This document shows, in pieces, positions 1 to 7,074 of a stretch of 21,214 bases of DNA. Below the pieces are notes generated by a model. It worked only from the letters and a program-made list of their open reading frames with translations. It did no database searches and was not told where the DNA came from. Location: contig DMTA01000354.1 of assembly GCA_003454835.1 (NCBI GenBank), positions 1 to 21,214 on the forward strand, written 5' to 3'. How positions within the stretch are numbered: position 1 is the first letter of the stretch; the number at the start of each line of letters is the position of its first letter. The DNA is from Achromobacter sp. Lineage in GTDB: Bacteria; Pseudomonadota; Gammaproteobacteria; Burkholderiales; Burkholderiaceae_B. Both the position numbers and the translations under genes were made by a program.

Positions 1-801
1 CGACGGCAGCGGCGCCGCCAGCGTGCGCGCCGGACGTTGCAGCAGCGCGACGATGCAGAAGGCCGTGATCACGGCGCCCGCCAGGCTCAGGCGCCAGATC
101 GGAAAGCCTGAGAACAGCCGCAGCGCCGCGTCGAAGGACGGGTCCAGTCCCAGCAGGCCCTGCAGCACCCACGCCCCCGCGCCCAGCGCCATCATCACGA
201 CGGCGGTCACGCTGAGCCGGCGCAGCATCTCCACCGGCAGCGCGCGCAGTCCGCCGGGCAGCCAGCGGCCCACCAGGAACATCGCACCCAACGCGCCCAG
301 CCAGGCGGTCAGCGCAAAATTCACCGGCAGGAACACCGTGTGCCACAACGGCCGCGAACGCAGCACCATCACCTCGGCCCCGGTGTAGACCAGAATCGAC
401 AGCGCCGACAGCGCCAGCGCCGCCGCCACCACCCGCAGCCACCCGATCCGGCCCCACCACCACGCCGCGCAGAACAGCAGCGCCAGCGTCACGAAGACCG
501 GCAGCAGCAACGCCCCCAGCCACATCCACGACCACGGCGTGATGTGCGCATAGAAGTGCCAGAAACGGCCGGGCTGATGCAGGTCAGCCAGCAGCGACAC
601 CGGCGCGGCGATGGCGCTGACCAGCAGTACCGTCACCGCCGCCGGCAGCAGGCGACGCGGGGCGGAATCTGCCCGCCCGAACGTCGCGAAGGCCGCGGTC
701 AGCGCGGTGGTCGCGCTGATGCCGATCAGAAAGAAATACTGCACGGCCCAGGGCAGCCAGGCGGCGTCGTAGACCGGCGTGAGCAATTCAGAAATTCGCA
801 T
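1..801 (-). CDS. ttrC: NrfD/PsrC-family membrane subunit, TtrC-like (partial, cut by left edge)
   Basis: This is an open frame of 267 codons on the minus strand. It begins with ATG at 799-801 and runs without a stop off the left edge, so the C-terminus is missing. The ATG follows a good ribosome binding site (GGAAGGGGA) 19 bases after the stop of the iron-sulfur subunit gene. The translation is strongly hydrophobic with several membrane spans. Its N-terminal segment reads WLPWAVQYFFLIGI, and later come a DLHQPGRFWHFY stretch and a TPWSWMWLGALLLP stretch. As I remember TtrC of Salmonella, these are closely matched there. In the NrfD/PsrC family this subunit anchors the complex and passes quinol electrons to the periplasmic iron-sulfur protein. 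The catalytic molybdopterin subunit would be expected beyond the left edge. The general family is secure. The specific tetrathionate assignment rests on remembered sequence resemblance and on the neighbour, and another NrfD-linked reductase is possible. Confidence 0.8.
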   Translation of the reverse strand, partial: MRISELLTPVYDAAWLPWAVQYFFLIGISATTALTAAFATFGRADSAPRRLLPAAVTVLLVSAIAAPVSLLADLHQPGRFWHFYAHITPWSWMWLGALLLPVFVTLALLFCAAWWWGRIGWLRVVAAALALSALSILVYTGAEVMVLRSRPLWHTVFLPVNFALTAWLGALGAMFLVGRWLPGGLRALPVEMLRRLSVTAVVMMALGAGAWVLQGLLGLDPSFDAALRLFSGFPIWRLSLAGAVITAFCIVALLQRPARTLAAPLPS

Positions 802-820
802 GAGAGTCCCCTTCCTTGGC

Positions 821-1594
821 TCAGTGACCACCCGCCAGGCGCACGCCGGCCTGGCCGTCGACCTGGTGCACAAACGCATCGGGCAGGCCGATGTAAAAGA
901 CGTGGGGATCGGTCTTCATCTCGGGCTTGAGCACCTTGATGTCGGCCTTGTGTTCGGCCAGCAGCCGCGAGATAGCACTGTCCGGATCGTTCATGTCGCC
1001 GATTACGCGCGCACCGCCGACGCAGCTTTCCACGCACGCCGGCAGCAGCCCCGCTTCCAGCCGGTGCTCGCAGAACGTGCATTTGTCTGCGGTCTGGGTC
1101 TCGTGATTGATGAAGCGCGCGTCGTAGGGACAGGCCTGCACGCAGTAGCCGCATCCCACGCAGCGCGCGTTGTCGACCAGCACAATGCCGTCCTCGCGCT
1201 GAAACGTGGCCTGTACCGGACAGACCGGCACACAGGGCGGCTTGTCGCAGTGGTTGCACAGGCGCGGCAGCATCACCATCGAACAGGGGCCGCCGGTATC
1301 GGGCGTGACTTCGTACTGCAGGACGGTGGTGCGGAACTGTCCGATGGGCGGCACGTTCTCCAGCGAACAGCTCACCGTACAGGACTGGCAGCCGATGCAT
1401 TTGCGCATGTCGACGACCATGCCATAGCGCTTGCCGGCCATGCCGGGCCGGCGCGGCGGCTGGCCGTTCAGACCCGGCGCGGCCTCGGCGTGGATGGGAA
1501 TGACCGTGGCGGCGGCGCCCAGGCCGAGCAGCCCTTTCAGGAAACCGCGCTTGCCCGGGAGCGGCGATACGGGGGGGCTGTGGGGGGTGTGCAT
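821..1594 (-). CDS. ttrB: Periplasmic 4Fe-4S ferredoxin-like subunit, TtrB-like
   Basis: The 257-residue product carries four cysteine quartets for four cubane clusters: C66/C69/C72/C76, C113/C116/C121/C125, C145/C148/C151/C155 and C172/C175/C187/C191. This is the pattern of the DMSO/PsrB/TtrB electron-transfer subunits. The N-terminus has a Tat-like leader, PGKRGFLKGLLGLGAAA, with a likely cleavage after AEA near residue 38. The twin arginine is replaced by Lys15-Arg16. The same KR substitution is known for the Tat signal of Salmonella TtrB, which supports the tetrathionate-reductase assignment. The start ATG has a GGAG site upstream. The protein would hand electrons from the NrfD-like membrane partner, encoded 19 bases downstream, to a catalytic subunit outside the window. 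An FNR-type box lies 65 bases upstream of the start. Confidence 0.85.
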   Translation of the reverse strand: MHTPHSPPVSPLPGKRGFLKGLLGLGAAATVIPIHAEAAPGLNGQPPRRPGMAGKRYGMVVDMRKCIGCQSCTVSCSLENVPPIGQFRTTVLQYEVTPDTGGPCSMVMLPRLCNHCDKPPCVPVCPVQATFQREDGIVLVDNARCVGCGYCVQACPYDARFINHETQTADKCTFCEHRLEAGLLPACVESCVGGARVIGDMNDPDSAISRLLAEHKADIKVLKPEMKTDPHVFYIGLPDAFVHQVDGQAGVRLAGGH

Positions 1595-1658
1595 CGTTAA
1601 ACTCCGAAACGTTTAAGTGTTACGGAAATTAACTTATCACCTGTAGTTATATAGAGCC

Positions 1659-1672
1659 TTGATATCTGTCAA
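1659..1672 (-). promoter_or_regulatory. Candidate FNR/ANR box upstream of ttrB
   Basis: The plus-strand bases read TTGATATCTGTCAA, which matches the FNR consensus TTGAT-N4-ATCAA at nine of ten defined positions. It lies in an AT-rich stretch, unlike the surrounding GC-rich DNA, between the glycosylase gene and ttrB. If it acts as a class II site centred at -41.5, transcription toward ttrB would start near 1624, leaving a leader of about 29 bases. The corresponding -10 (TAAGTT on the minus strand) is only fair. Salmonella ttrBCA is known to depend on FNR, so oxygen control is plausible. The orientation and start point are inferred. Confidence 0.6.
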
Positions 1673-1747
1673 TTGGGGGACGGAGTCGAGACGGCCGTGG
1701 GACGGCGCAGGCGCAACTTACGCAAAGGCTGCCGGGAATAGTCAGGG

Positions 1748-2326
1748 TTATGCCGTCTGACCGTGGCCTGCAGAATTCAAGCGCGCTGGAAGCTTCAATG
1801 CCGGCTCCCACGCCGTCAGTTTCTGCTCGAAACTGGCCGCCGCGTGGGCGGGGCTGGTCGAGGGCAGCTCGTAAAAGTCCAGCTCGGGCGCCTGCAACGT
1901 CGGCAGCACATGCCGCCGGAACATCGCTGCGGCCTTCGCACCGTTGAAGCAGATGCGCCCGGTGGACGGGTGAAGGTTCAAAAATGCCTGGAAATCGTTC
2001 GGCACCAACGTATCGCCCCGGATGTCGGCATCCAGGCTGCCCGGCCGTTCGCAGGCCTGCAACACATCCCACAGCGCCACGCCGTTAGCCTGCAGCGCGC
2101 GCAAGCGCCCGTCGTAGTCCAGGCCAGGATCGAATCCAAAGATCCGCGCTGCCAGGGGCCAGAACGCATTGCGCGGATGCGCGTAATACTGCACCTGCCG
2201 CAGCGAGGCGACGCCCGGCATGGAGCCCAGCACCAGCACGCGCGCACCCTCCCCCACGACCGGGGCAAATCCCGTCACCACCGTCTCGCACCGCGCCGCC
2301 GCGGTTTCGTCCCTGATCTTGTCCAT
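1748..2326 (-). CDS. DNA-deoxyinosine glycosylase-like (uracil-DNA glycosylase superfamily)
   Basis: The 192-residue product shows the signature of the hypoxanthine/deoxyinosine branch of the uracil-DNA glycosylase superfamily. VLVLGSMPG lies near residues 30-38, followed by QYYAHPRNAFW at 46-56, and a second catalytic-type loop, ELPSTSPAHA, lies near the C-terminus. Such enzymes remove deaminated bases (hypoxanthine, sometimes uracil) from DNA in base excision repair. I chose the ATG at 2324-2326. A GTG at 2374 in the same frame would add 16 residues, but it has no ribosome binding site and adds sequence unlike the family. The ATG itself has only a weak binding site, so the start is uncertain. 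The gene stands alone, upstream of and in the same direction as ttrB, with no clear terminator between them. Confidence 0.8.
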   Translation of the reverse strand: MDKIRDETAAARCETVVTGFAPVVGEGARVLVLGSMPGVASLRQVQYYAHPRNAFWPLAARIFGFDPGLDYDGRLRALQANGVALWDVLQACERPGSLDADIRGDTLVPNDFQAFLNLHPSTGRICFNGAKAAAMFRRHVLPTLQAPELDFYELPSTSPAHAAASFEQKLTAWEPALKLPARLNSAGHGQTA

Positions 2327-2461
2327 GCCCGGAAGGATACCCGCCAGCGGCCGGCTCTCCCTTCCGCCCCGCACTGATCGTTCGCCGCATGGAACAGTGC
2401 TTATCAGCCACGGGCACTACCGATATCGGCGTTCCGCCCTTATCTTCTTGCCTATGACGAA

Positions 2462-2478
2462 CGGCCCCGAAGGGGCCG
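2462..2478 (+). other. Perfect hairpin in the leader of the pirin gene
   Basis: The arms CGGCCCC and GGGGCCG pair perfectly across a GAA loop. The hairpin ends seven bases before the AGGAAACC ribosome binding site of the pirin gene. No T-tract follows, so it does not look like a normal terminator. It may influence initiation or mRNA stability. Confidence 0.6.
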
Positions 2479-2497
2479 CGCAACAGGAAACCTCACC

Positions 2498-3361
2498 ATG
2501 AAGAAAATCCTCGGCGTGCACGCCAGCCCCCGTCCCCACTGGGTGGGCGACGGATTTCCGGTGCGCTCCATGTTCTCGTACAACGACAAGGGCCGCGACA
2601 CCAGCCCGTTCCTGCTGCTGGACTACGCCGGCCCCGCCGAATTCGGCCCGGCCAGCCAGCCCCGCGGCGTCGGCCAGCACCCGCATCGCGGCTTTGAGAC
2701 CGTGACCATCGTCTACAGCGGCGAAGTCGAACACCGCGACTCCACCGGCAACGGCGGCGTCATCGGCCCCGGCGACGTCCAGTGGATGACGGCAGCATCG
2801 GGCATCCTGCACGAGGAATTCCATTCCCACGCCTTCACCCGTACGGGCGGGAAACTGGAAATGGTCCAGCTCTGGGTCAACCTGCCCGCGAAGGACAAGA
2901 AGGCGCCCGCCGGTTATCAGGGAATTCTCAACGCAGACATTCCGGTCGTAGCGCTGCCGGATGACGCGGGCTCGCTGCGCGTGATCGCGGGCAGCTACGG
3001 TGGCCAGACGGGGCCGGCACGAACTTTCACGCCGATGGATGTGTGGGATGTGAAGCTGGCGGCGGGTAAGACGGCGACGTTCCCGATTCCGGCGGGCCGC
3101 AACAGCATGCTCGTCATGCTGCGCGGCACGGTTCTGGTCAACGGCGAAGCTGTCGCGCGAGATGCGCAGTTGGCGCTGTTCTCGCAAGAGGGAGAGGACA
3201 TCACGGTCGAAGCGAACAACGACGCCGTGTTCCTGATCCTGAGCGGCGAGCCGATCGACGAGCCGGTCGTTGGCTACGGGCCCTTCGTGATGAACTCGCA
3301 AGCGGAAATCGTGGAGGCGATCCAGGACTTCAACGCTGGGAAGTACGGGCAGATGCATTAA
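2498..3361 (+). CDS. Pirin-family cupin protein
   Basis: This 287-residue protein has the two-cupin layout of bacterial pirins. The N-terminal cupin carries the metal ligands in QHPHRGFET (His61, His63), followed by GILHEE (His105, Glu107). This is the same His-x-His ... His-x-Glu arrangement and spacing as in E. coli YhhW and human pirin. A C-terminal cupin follows from about residue 160. Some family members act as quercetin 2,3-dioxygenases and others as redox or transcription cofactors, so the physiological substrate cannot be named. The ATG is preceded by AGGAAACCTCACC, a good ribosome binding site. The gene is monocistronic: a GC-rich hairpin sits in its leader and a strong intrinsic terminator follows its stop. 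Confidence 0.93.
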   Translation: MKKILGVHASPRPHWVGDGFPVRSMFSYNDKGRDTSPFLLLDYAGPAEFGPASQPRGVGQHPHRGFETVTIVYSGEVEHRDSTGNGGVIGPGDVQWMTAASGILHEEFHSHAFTRTGGKLEMVQLWVNLPAKDKKAPAGYQGILNADIPVVALPDDAGSLRVIAGSYGGQTGPARTFTPMDVWDVKLAAGKTATFPIPAGRNSMLVMLRGTVLVNGEAVARDAQLALFSQEGEDITVEANNDAVFLILSGEPIDEPVVGYGPFVMNSQAEIVEAIQDFNAGKYGQMH

Positions 3362-3382
3362 GGCGAACGCTCCGCCAGCCCC

Positions 3383-3428
3383 CCGCGCCCGCATGCCAGT
3401 GAACGGCATGCGGGCGCGGTCGCGTTTT
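3383..3428 (+). terminator. Strong intrinsic terminator after the pirin gene
   Basis: Two perfectly complementary 15-base arms, CCGCGCCCGCATGCC (3383-3397) and its reverse complement (3405-3419), flank a seven-base loop. They are followed by TCGCGTTTT. It lies 22 bases after the pirin stop and just before the convergent DUF2185 gene. The perfect stem could also fold from the opposite strand, but the T-tract is only on the plus-strand side. Confidence 0.85.
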
Positions 3429-3481
3429 GGGGCCAGGCAGATCTGACGATCACGATGCCGACTGGCGGGGCGTGGACCCGC

Positions 3482-3844
3482 CTATTCCAAAGGTGCCTCA
3501 TACGGCACCTCCACCAGTTCCCCCTCCGCCGTCCGGGCAAACGCCGCCGGCGGTGGCGTGTCGAGCAGCGGAATGATGTCGGGGGAGAGGTTTGCGATGG
3601 TGTTCACGTCGAAAACCCCGTGATTCGACGGCTCATCCATGTAAGCCTGCGTCTCGTCGCCGGCCTGAAAAGCCCAGCCGCTGTCTTCGGGGAACATAGG
3701 TTCCTCACGCACCATGTAGCCCACTGGCCTGCCTTGCACCGTGATCCTGTCGGTGGCAATACATCCGCCCTTGCCGGTAGCGAGGGGTTTGAGTTCAGCC
3801 GGTGAAAGCTTGAATTTTTTCGTGGGTTTGCTCATGGCGTTCAT
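3482..3844 (-). CDS. DUF2185 (Imm33-like) protein
   Basis: The 120-residue protein matches the DUF2185 fold pattern. It shows a GGCIATDRITVQGRPVGYM segment near residues 26-44, REEP, then DSGWAFQAGDETQAYMDEP and a NTIANLSPDIIPLLDTP segment. This domain is grouped with immunity-protein-like families (Imm33) in polymorphic toxin surveys, though many members sit in ordinary loci and have no tested role. There is no signal peptide, so it should be cytoplasmic. The start ATG directly follows the TGA of the upstream gene (TGAATG), and GGAACGGGA lies a short distance upstream inside that gene, so the two are probably translationally coupled. An alternative ATG three codons later would also work. Confidence 0.75.
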   Translation of the reverse strand: MNAMSKPTKKFKLSPAELKPLATGKGGCIATDRITVQGRPVGYMVREEPMFPEDSGWAFQAGDETQAYMDEPSNHGVFDVNTIANLSPDIIPLLDTPPPAAFARTAEGELVEVPYEAPLE

Positions 3845-4375
3845 TCAATCCCGTTCCAACTGACTGGCAAACTGTTTGGCGACGCCTTGATAGTGCTTCG
3901 CAAATGCCGTGTTCTTTTGCTGCGCGTAATACGCGCTGACCTGCTTCGCGGCACGCTCTGCAACCTGGAAACTGTCGTCGATATCCACGCGTTCGGCTTC
4001 CTTGGAGGTGCCGATCTCCTTGCCGTCAAACAGGCCTGCGCGGTAGCCGGCCCCGTCACTGACAACGCCGATAATCGGGACGCCAGCGCGCAACTCGCCA
4101 TAAAAGGCGGGGCCAGCCTGATTTGCCGTGCGAGCCACAATCGTGCCGACGCCGGTTGCCACGCCAGTGACGCTGGAGCAAAAACCCGTCCAGTACTTGG
4201 GTCCATCGCCCAGAGATTCCGGCGCAACGAAGCGGCATTGCGTGCTGGGATCCGTGGACCATTTCAAACTGGCGCTGGCTTCAGCCGCCCCGGCCGAAAC
4301 CGGCATCGCTGCGCAGACTAGGGCCGAACCGATACCGAGCGCTAACTGGCTCATGCTCTTAGCGTGGAATTGCAC
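3845..4375 (-). CDS. Small secreted protein of unknown function
   Basis: I do not recognise a family. From the GTG at 4373-4375 the product is 176 residues. It begins with a clear Sec signal: a short N-region containing a lysine, then the hydrophobic LALGIGSALVCAAMPV, then an AGA/AEA-type cleavage region near residue 30. The mature part has two cysteines (CRF and FCS segments) that could form a disulfide, a small glycine/alanine-rich central part, and a helical, charged C-terminus rich in Gln, Ala and Lys. The GTG is preferred because GGAG lies eight bases upstream. An ATG seven codons downstream is possible, and the frame stays open further upstream to 4468 without a convincing start. The gene abuts the DUF2185 gene without a gap, which suggests a shared function such as a secreted protein with a cytoplasmic partner. 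Confidence 0.7.
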   Translation of the reverse strand: MQFHAKSMSQLALGIGSALVCAAMPVSAGAAEASASLKWSTDPSTQCRFVAPESLGDGPKYWTGFCSSVTGVATGVGTIVARTANQAGPAFYGELRAGVPIIGVVSDGAGYRAGLFDGKEIGTSKEAERVDIDDSFQVAERAAKQVSAYYAQQKNTAFAKHYQGVAKQFASQLERD

Positions 4376-4771
4376 GTTCAAGACTCCGTATTCAGCGAGG
4401 GGAAATTCACGCGCTCGGCGGCGGGCCCACCGGCATGCGCATCGTGGCTCGCTTTGTATCACCGCCATTCACGCGCGCATATTGCCGAGCGCGGCAAACC
4501 CGTAATAGGAAGTGGATAACGTGAAATTTCGTGTCAGGCAATTTACGGTTGGCCGATCGTGCTGCCGAATGGGCCGGCCCGGCGCGTCTTGCAGCACAGC
4601 GAAATGCTGGATGAATCGTTCCCAAACCTATGGGTTTTCCCTTAGCAATTCCCAGTAATAGTTAGCAACGCAATACACGCCATCGTCCTCGCATGTCGCC
4701 CTGCAGGCCCGTGATATGTTCGATCCCTAATTATTTCCGCCGCTGTTATCTCTCGACACTTCCACACAACG
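4376..4771. other. Intergenic region, no gene recognised
   Basis: About 400 bases separate two divergent genes. The middle is relatively AT-rich (around 4510-4560 and 4610-4680), which is consistent with promoters for both directions. I could not single out a convincing -35/-10 pair. A weak AAACC/GGTTT hairpin near 4624-4637 has no clear role. The short open frames here lack ribosome binding sites and family features. Confidence 0.5.
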
Positions 4772-5749
4772 ATGATGACCGCAACCGCCCGCTCTCCCTA
4801 CTCTCTCGCTTGGCGCCTGGCACTGACAGTCGTCTTCGTGCGCGTCGCCTACGCCGCGTTGGTGCAAGGCTACACACTGGTCGGACTTCCCGAATCCGCG
4901 CAACTGCGCGAAACGTTCATCCTGCCGCAATACCTCGTGCCGTTCCTGGCCAACATCGCGGCTTCGTCCATTTTTGTTGGCTTGACGATATGGAGCACCA
5001 CGCATCGCTGGCTGCGGCAGCACGACACGCACGAAGTAGACGCGCCGGGCAAACTTTTCGGCATCGCCATCATCTTGACGTTGGTGTTCTCGCTGGCCGT
5101 GTCGGCCCTGATGATTTATCTGCAAAGCGTGTTGGTGCTGTATGCCGTGCAGCACGCCAGCGCCGCCAACAACTTCCTGACAATGAGCCTGTTGCTCAGT
5201 GCCTTGGCCGTCGCCTTGGAAGTGGTAGGCGCGCACCTTGCCGTGCGCATCGCCATGCGGACCGTTCAGCCTGCAGATCACGCCGGTGGTCCCACGTATG
5301 AACAGCGCCACGCGGCCTGGAGTGCTGGGTCGATGATCTTGGGCTGGCAACTGAGTGTGTGCATCGCCATGGGCACCTACCTGAATGCGCAATCACTCAC
5401 CGTCGGCTGGCTGCAATATGCGCTGGGTTTCCTGATCCTGCCCGTCCTGCTTCTGGTGCTGTGCACGGTGGTCTGCCTGAAAATCCTGCCGCACCCGGTC
5501 GGCGACTCGCGTCAAGGGCGTGCAGTCGCGCTCGGCACGCTGGCCTTCTGGCTGGCGCAAGTGCTGGGGGTCGGCCTGGGCTTTCTGGCGATTCGGGCAA
5601 TGACATGGGACCAGCTGATCCGCGCCGCGGATTCCAATGTGGTGGCGGTGGTGATGCTCGTGGTGTACGCGGCGCTGCTGATGCTGGGATGCTGGATTGG
5701 GAAGCTGGCGCTTTATGGCGGTTCGAGAAGGTTTGTACCGGCTAGCTGA
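4772..5749 (+). CDS. Polytopic inner-membrane protein of unknown function
   Basis: The 325-residue product has about eight hydrophobic spans, near residues 17-40, 52-75, 97-125, 133-160, 183-205, 214-240, 254-276 and 289-314. A hydrophilic cytoplasmic-type loop (about 163-182) lies between the fourth and fifth. I see no transporter signature or catalytic motif and do not recognise the family. It opens with two consecutive ATG codons and has no obvious Shine-Dalgarno sequence, so initiation may be weak or rely on an unstructured leader. It is monocistronic, with the AraC-type regulator gene convergent downstream. Confidence 0.75.
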   Translation: MMTATARSPYSLAWRLALTVVFVRVAYAALVQGYTLVGLPESAQLRETFILPQYLVPFLANIAASSIFVGLTIWSTTHRWLRQHDTHEVDAPGKLFGIAIILTLVFSLAVSALMIYLQSVLVLYAVQHASAANNFLTMSLLLSALAVALEVVGAHLAVRIAMRTVQPADHAGGPTYEQRHAAWSAGSMILGWQLSVCIAMGTYLNAQSLTVGWLQYALGFLILPVLLLVLCTVVCLKILPHPVGDSRQGRAVALGTLAFWLAQVLGVGLGFLAIRAMTWDQLIRAADSNVVAVVMLVVYAALLMLGCWIGKLALYGGSRRFVPAS

Positions 5750-5859
5750 GCATCGCGCGGAAGATGCCGAAGTCGCTCAGTTTTGCCAGTGCTCTAGTCT
5801 GCGTAAAAAATCCCCAGAACTCCGTCGATGACGGGAAAAGACCGGAGTGAATAATCGCT

Positions 5860-5913
5860 CATGGCCGCGAGCCGCGGCTGATAACCGGCCGCTCCCGACC
5901 CATAGCGGCCATG
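5860..5913. repeat. Long-span dyad between convergent genes
   Basis: CATGGCCGC (5860-5868) and GCGGCCATG (5905-5913) are perfect inverse complements that enclose a 36-base GC-rich interior with further partial self-complementarity. The element sits in the 248-base space between the membrane-protein gene and the convergent AraC gene. It has no T-tract on either side. A smaller perfect dyad (CCTAGA, AA, TCTAGG) lies near 5972-5985, just before the AraC stop. Either could serve as a weak bidirectional transcription or mRNA end, but that is inference. Confidence 0.45.
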
Positions 5914-5997
5914 CGTGATCAAATCCGATGCGCGCGCAGTACCAGCAGTTCAACATCGGCTACTCGCACCTCCTAGAAATCTAGGCACGGGCCAGTC

Positions 5998-6921
5998 TTA
6001 CCGTGCCCGTCGCGTCACGCCGTCGCGCGTAGTCGACGGTGCTACCCCAAAAAGAGCGCGATATCGTGCGAGAGCATAGGAGGAATAGGCGTACCCGTTC
6101 TGCTCAAACGTTTCGCTGATGGAGGTCGAATCTCGGCGTGCATCAAGCAACGCATGGTGAATCGCATGGAGCCGTCGCAAATTGAGGTACTGCATGGGAC
6201 CGCGTCCAAAGCAGTCATGGAAGAAGTTCCTAAGTGATCGAGCTCCGACAGGAAGCCCATCAAGCGGCGCGGCTACCAATCCTGTACTGTCGACCTCACT
6301 GAAAAAGTCCAAGGTCGCGTCGCACAGCTCGTGATTGGAGGCCGCTGGACGGCCGATTGCCGTAGAGCGCTGGCTACCCGAGTGCACCAGATTCACGATT
6401 GCGTTCTCGATAAGCATGCGGCCCTCAGCAGGGGGCGTGCGCGGGTCCGCGCCAATTAGCGCCGCATCTTGAAGGGTTTGGAGCACACGGGGCGTGGTCT
6501 CCACCATACGGGTCGATCGACTCCAGAGGCGCAAAACATCGCCTATGACGTCATCTCCGCGCAACAGGCCTGCTCCAAGAGGCAGGGCAATAGATGTCCA
6601 ATGATTGGGCCCGGCAGCGCGGAAAACGAAGCCTCGACCCGGGGCCAGGACACCCAAATTTCTGCCAGTAAAGCGAACGCCATTCAACCATGTTGGGCTC
6701 GGCTGACCTCTGGACAGTAAGAACATCAAATGGCTGGGCCATCCGGAAGCCTCACATAGGTTCGGAACGCTCTCCACACCCCGTTGAACGGTTAACCCAT
6801 CCACATCAGCATGCCCGAGCCGCCACCGTCCATCGCGGGGGCCGAGTAACCGCACGCTCAAATCGACATCGACGACGGCACTTTCAAACTCTCCAAACGA
6901 GTCAAAACGGTGCAACTCCAT
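5998..6921 (-). CDS. AraC-family transcriptional regulator
   Basis: The 307-residue protein has a C-terminal AraC/XylS DNA-binding region of about 100 residues. The first helix-turn-helix lies around VGARSLRNFFHDCFGRGP, the linker helix around MQYLNLRRLHAIHHAL, and the second helix-turn-helix in SISETFEQNGYAYSSYALARYRALFGVAPS. The N-terminal ~200 residues form a ligand-sensing region with no motif I can name. The overall size and spacing resemble the EutR/FeaR-like members. The start ATG at 6919-6921 is preceded by CGAGGCAATTG, a good binding site. The gene is divergent from the exported DUF1254/DUF1214 genes, with a 153-base shared upstream region, so it is the likely regulator of that operon. 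The C-terminal helix-turn-helix makes the family call secure. The effector is unknown. Confidence 0.9.
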   Translation of the reverse strand: MELHRFDSFGEFESAVVDVDLSVRLLGPRDGRWRLGHADVDGLTVQRGVESVPNLCEASGWPSHLMFLLSRGQPSPTWLNGVRFTGRNLGVLAPGRGFVFRAAGPNHWTSIALPLGAGLLRGDDVIGDVLRLWSRSTRMVETTPRVLQTLQDAALIGADPRTPPAEGRMLIENAIVNLVHSGSQRSTAIGRPAASNHELCDATLDFFSEVDSTGLVAAPLDGLPVGARSLRNFFHDCFGRGPMQYLNLRRLHAIHHALLDARRDSTSISETFEQNGYAYSSYALARYRALFGVAPSTTRDGVTRRAR

Positions 6922-7074
6922 CAATTGCCTCGTATCTGTCTATCGAGTTATTGCCAAAATTAGCATGGACGCGGGACGTTGTCGCCGTTAACAATGACCT
7001 CGAAGCTTGATGCGGCCCTGCGACGCCGGGGCGCTCATAGGTCCCCCCCAATCGAAGAATTAGGGAGCGTAAGC
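6922..7074. promoter_or_regulatory. Shared promoter region between araC-type gene and DUF1254 operon
   Basis: This 153-base divergent spacer must hold both promoters and any operator. An AT-richer part at about 6935-6965 lies just upstream of the AraC gene. A small TTGT/ACAA inverted repeat lies around 6978-6994. No clear -35/-10 pair or tandem operator could be fixed by eye, so this is a positional inference. Confidence 0.4.

Noticed and set aside
340..930. Plus-strand open frames opposite the NrfD-like gene and ttrB
   Set aside because: The minus strand encodes recognisable membrane and iron-sulfur proteins. The plus frame is an Arg/Gln/Pro-rich shadow.
6979..7074. N-terminal extension of the first DUF1254 protein
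   Set aside because: It would put 32 residues ahead of a clear signal peptide. The ATG at 7075 has its own ribosome binding site.
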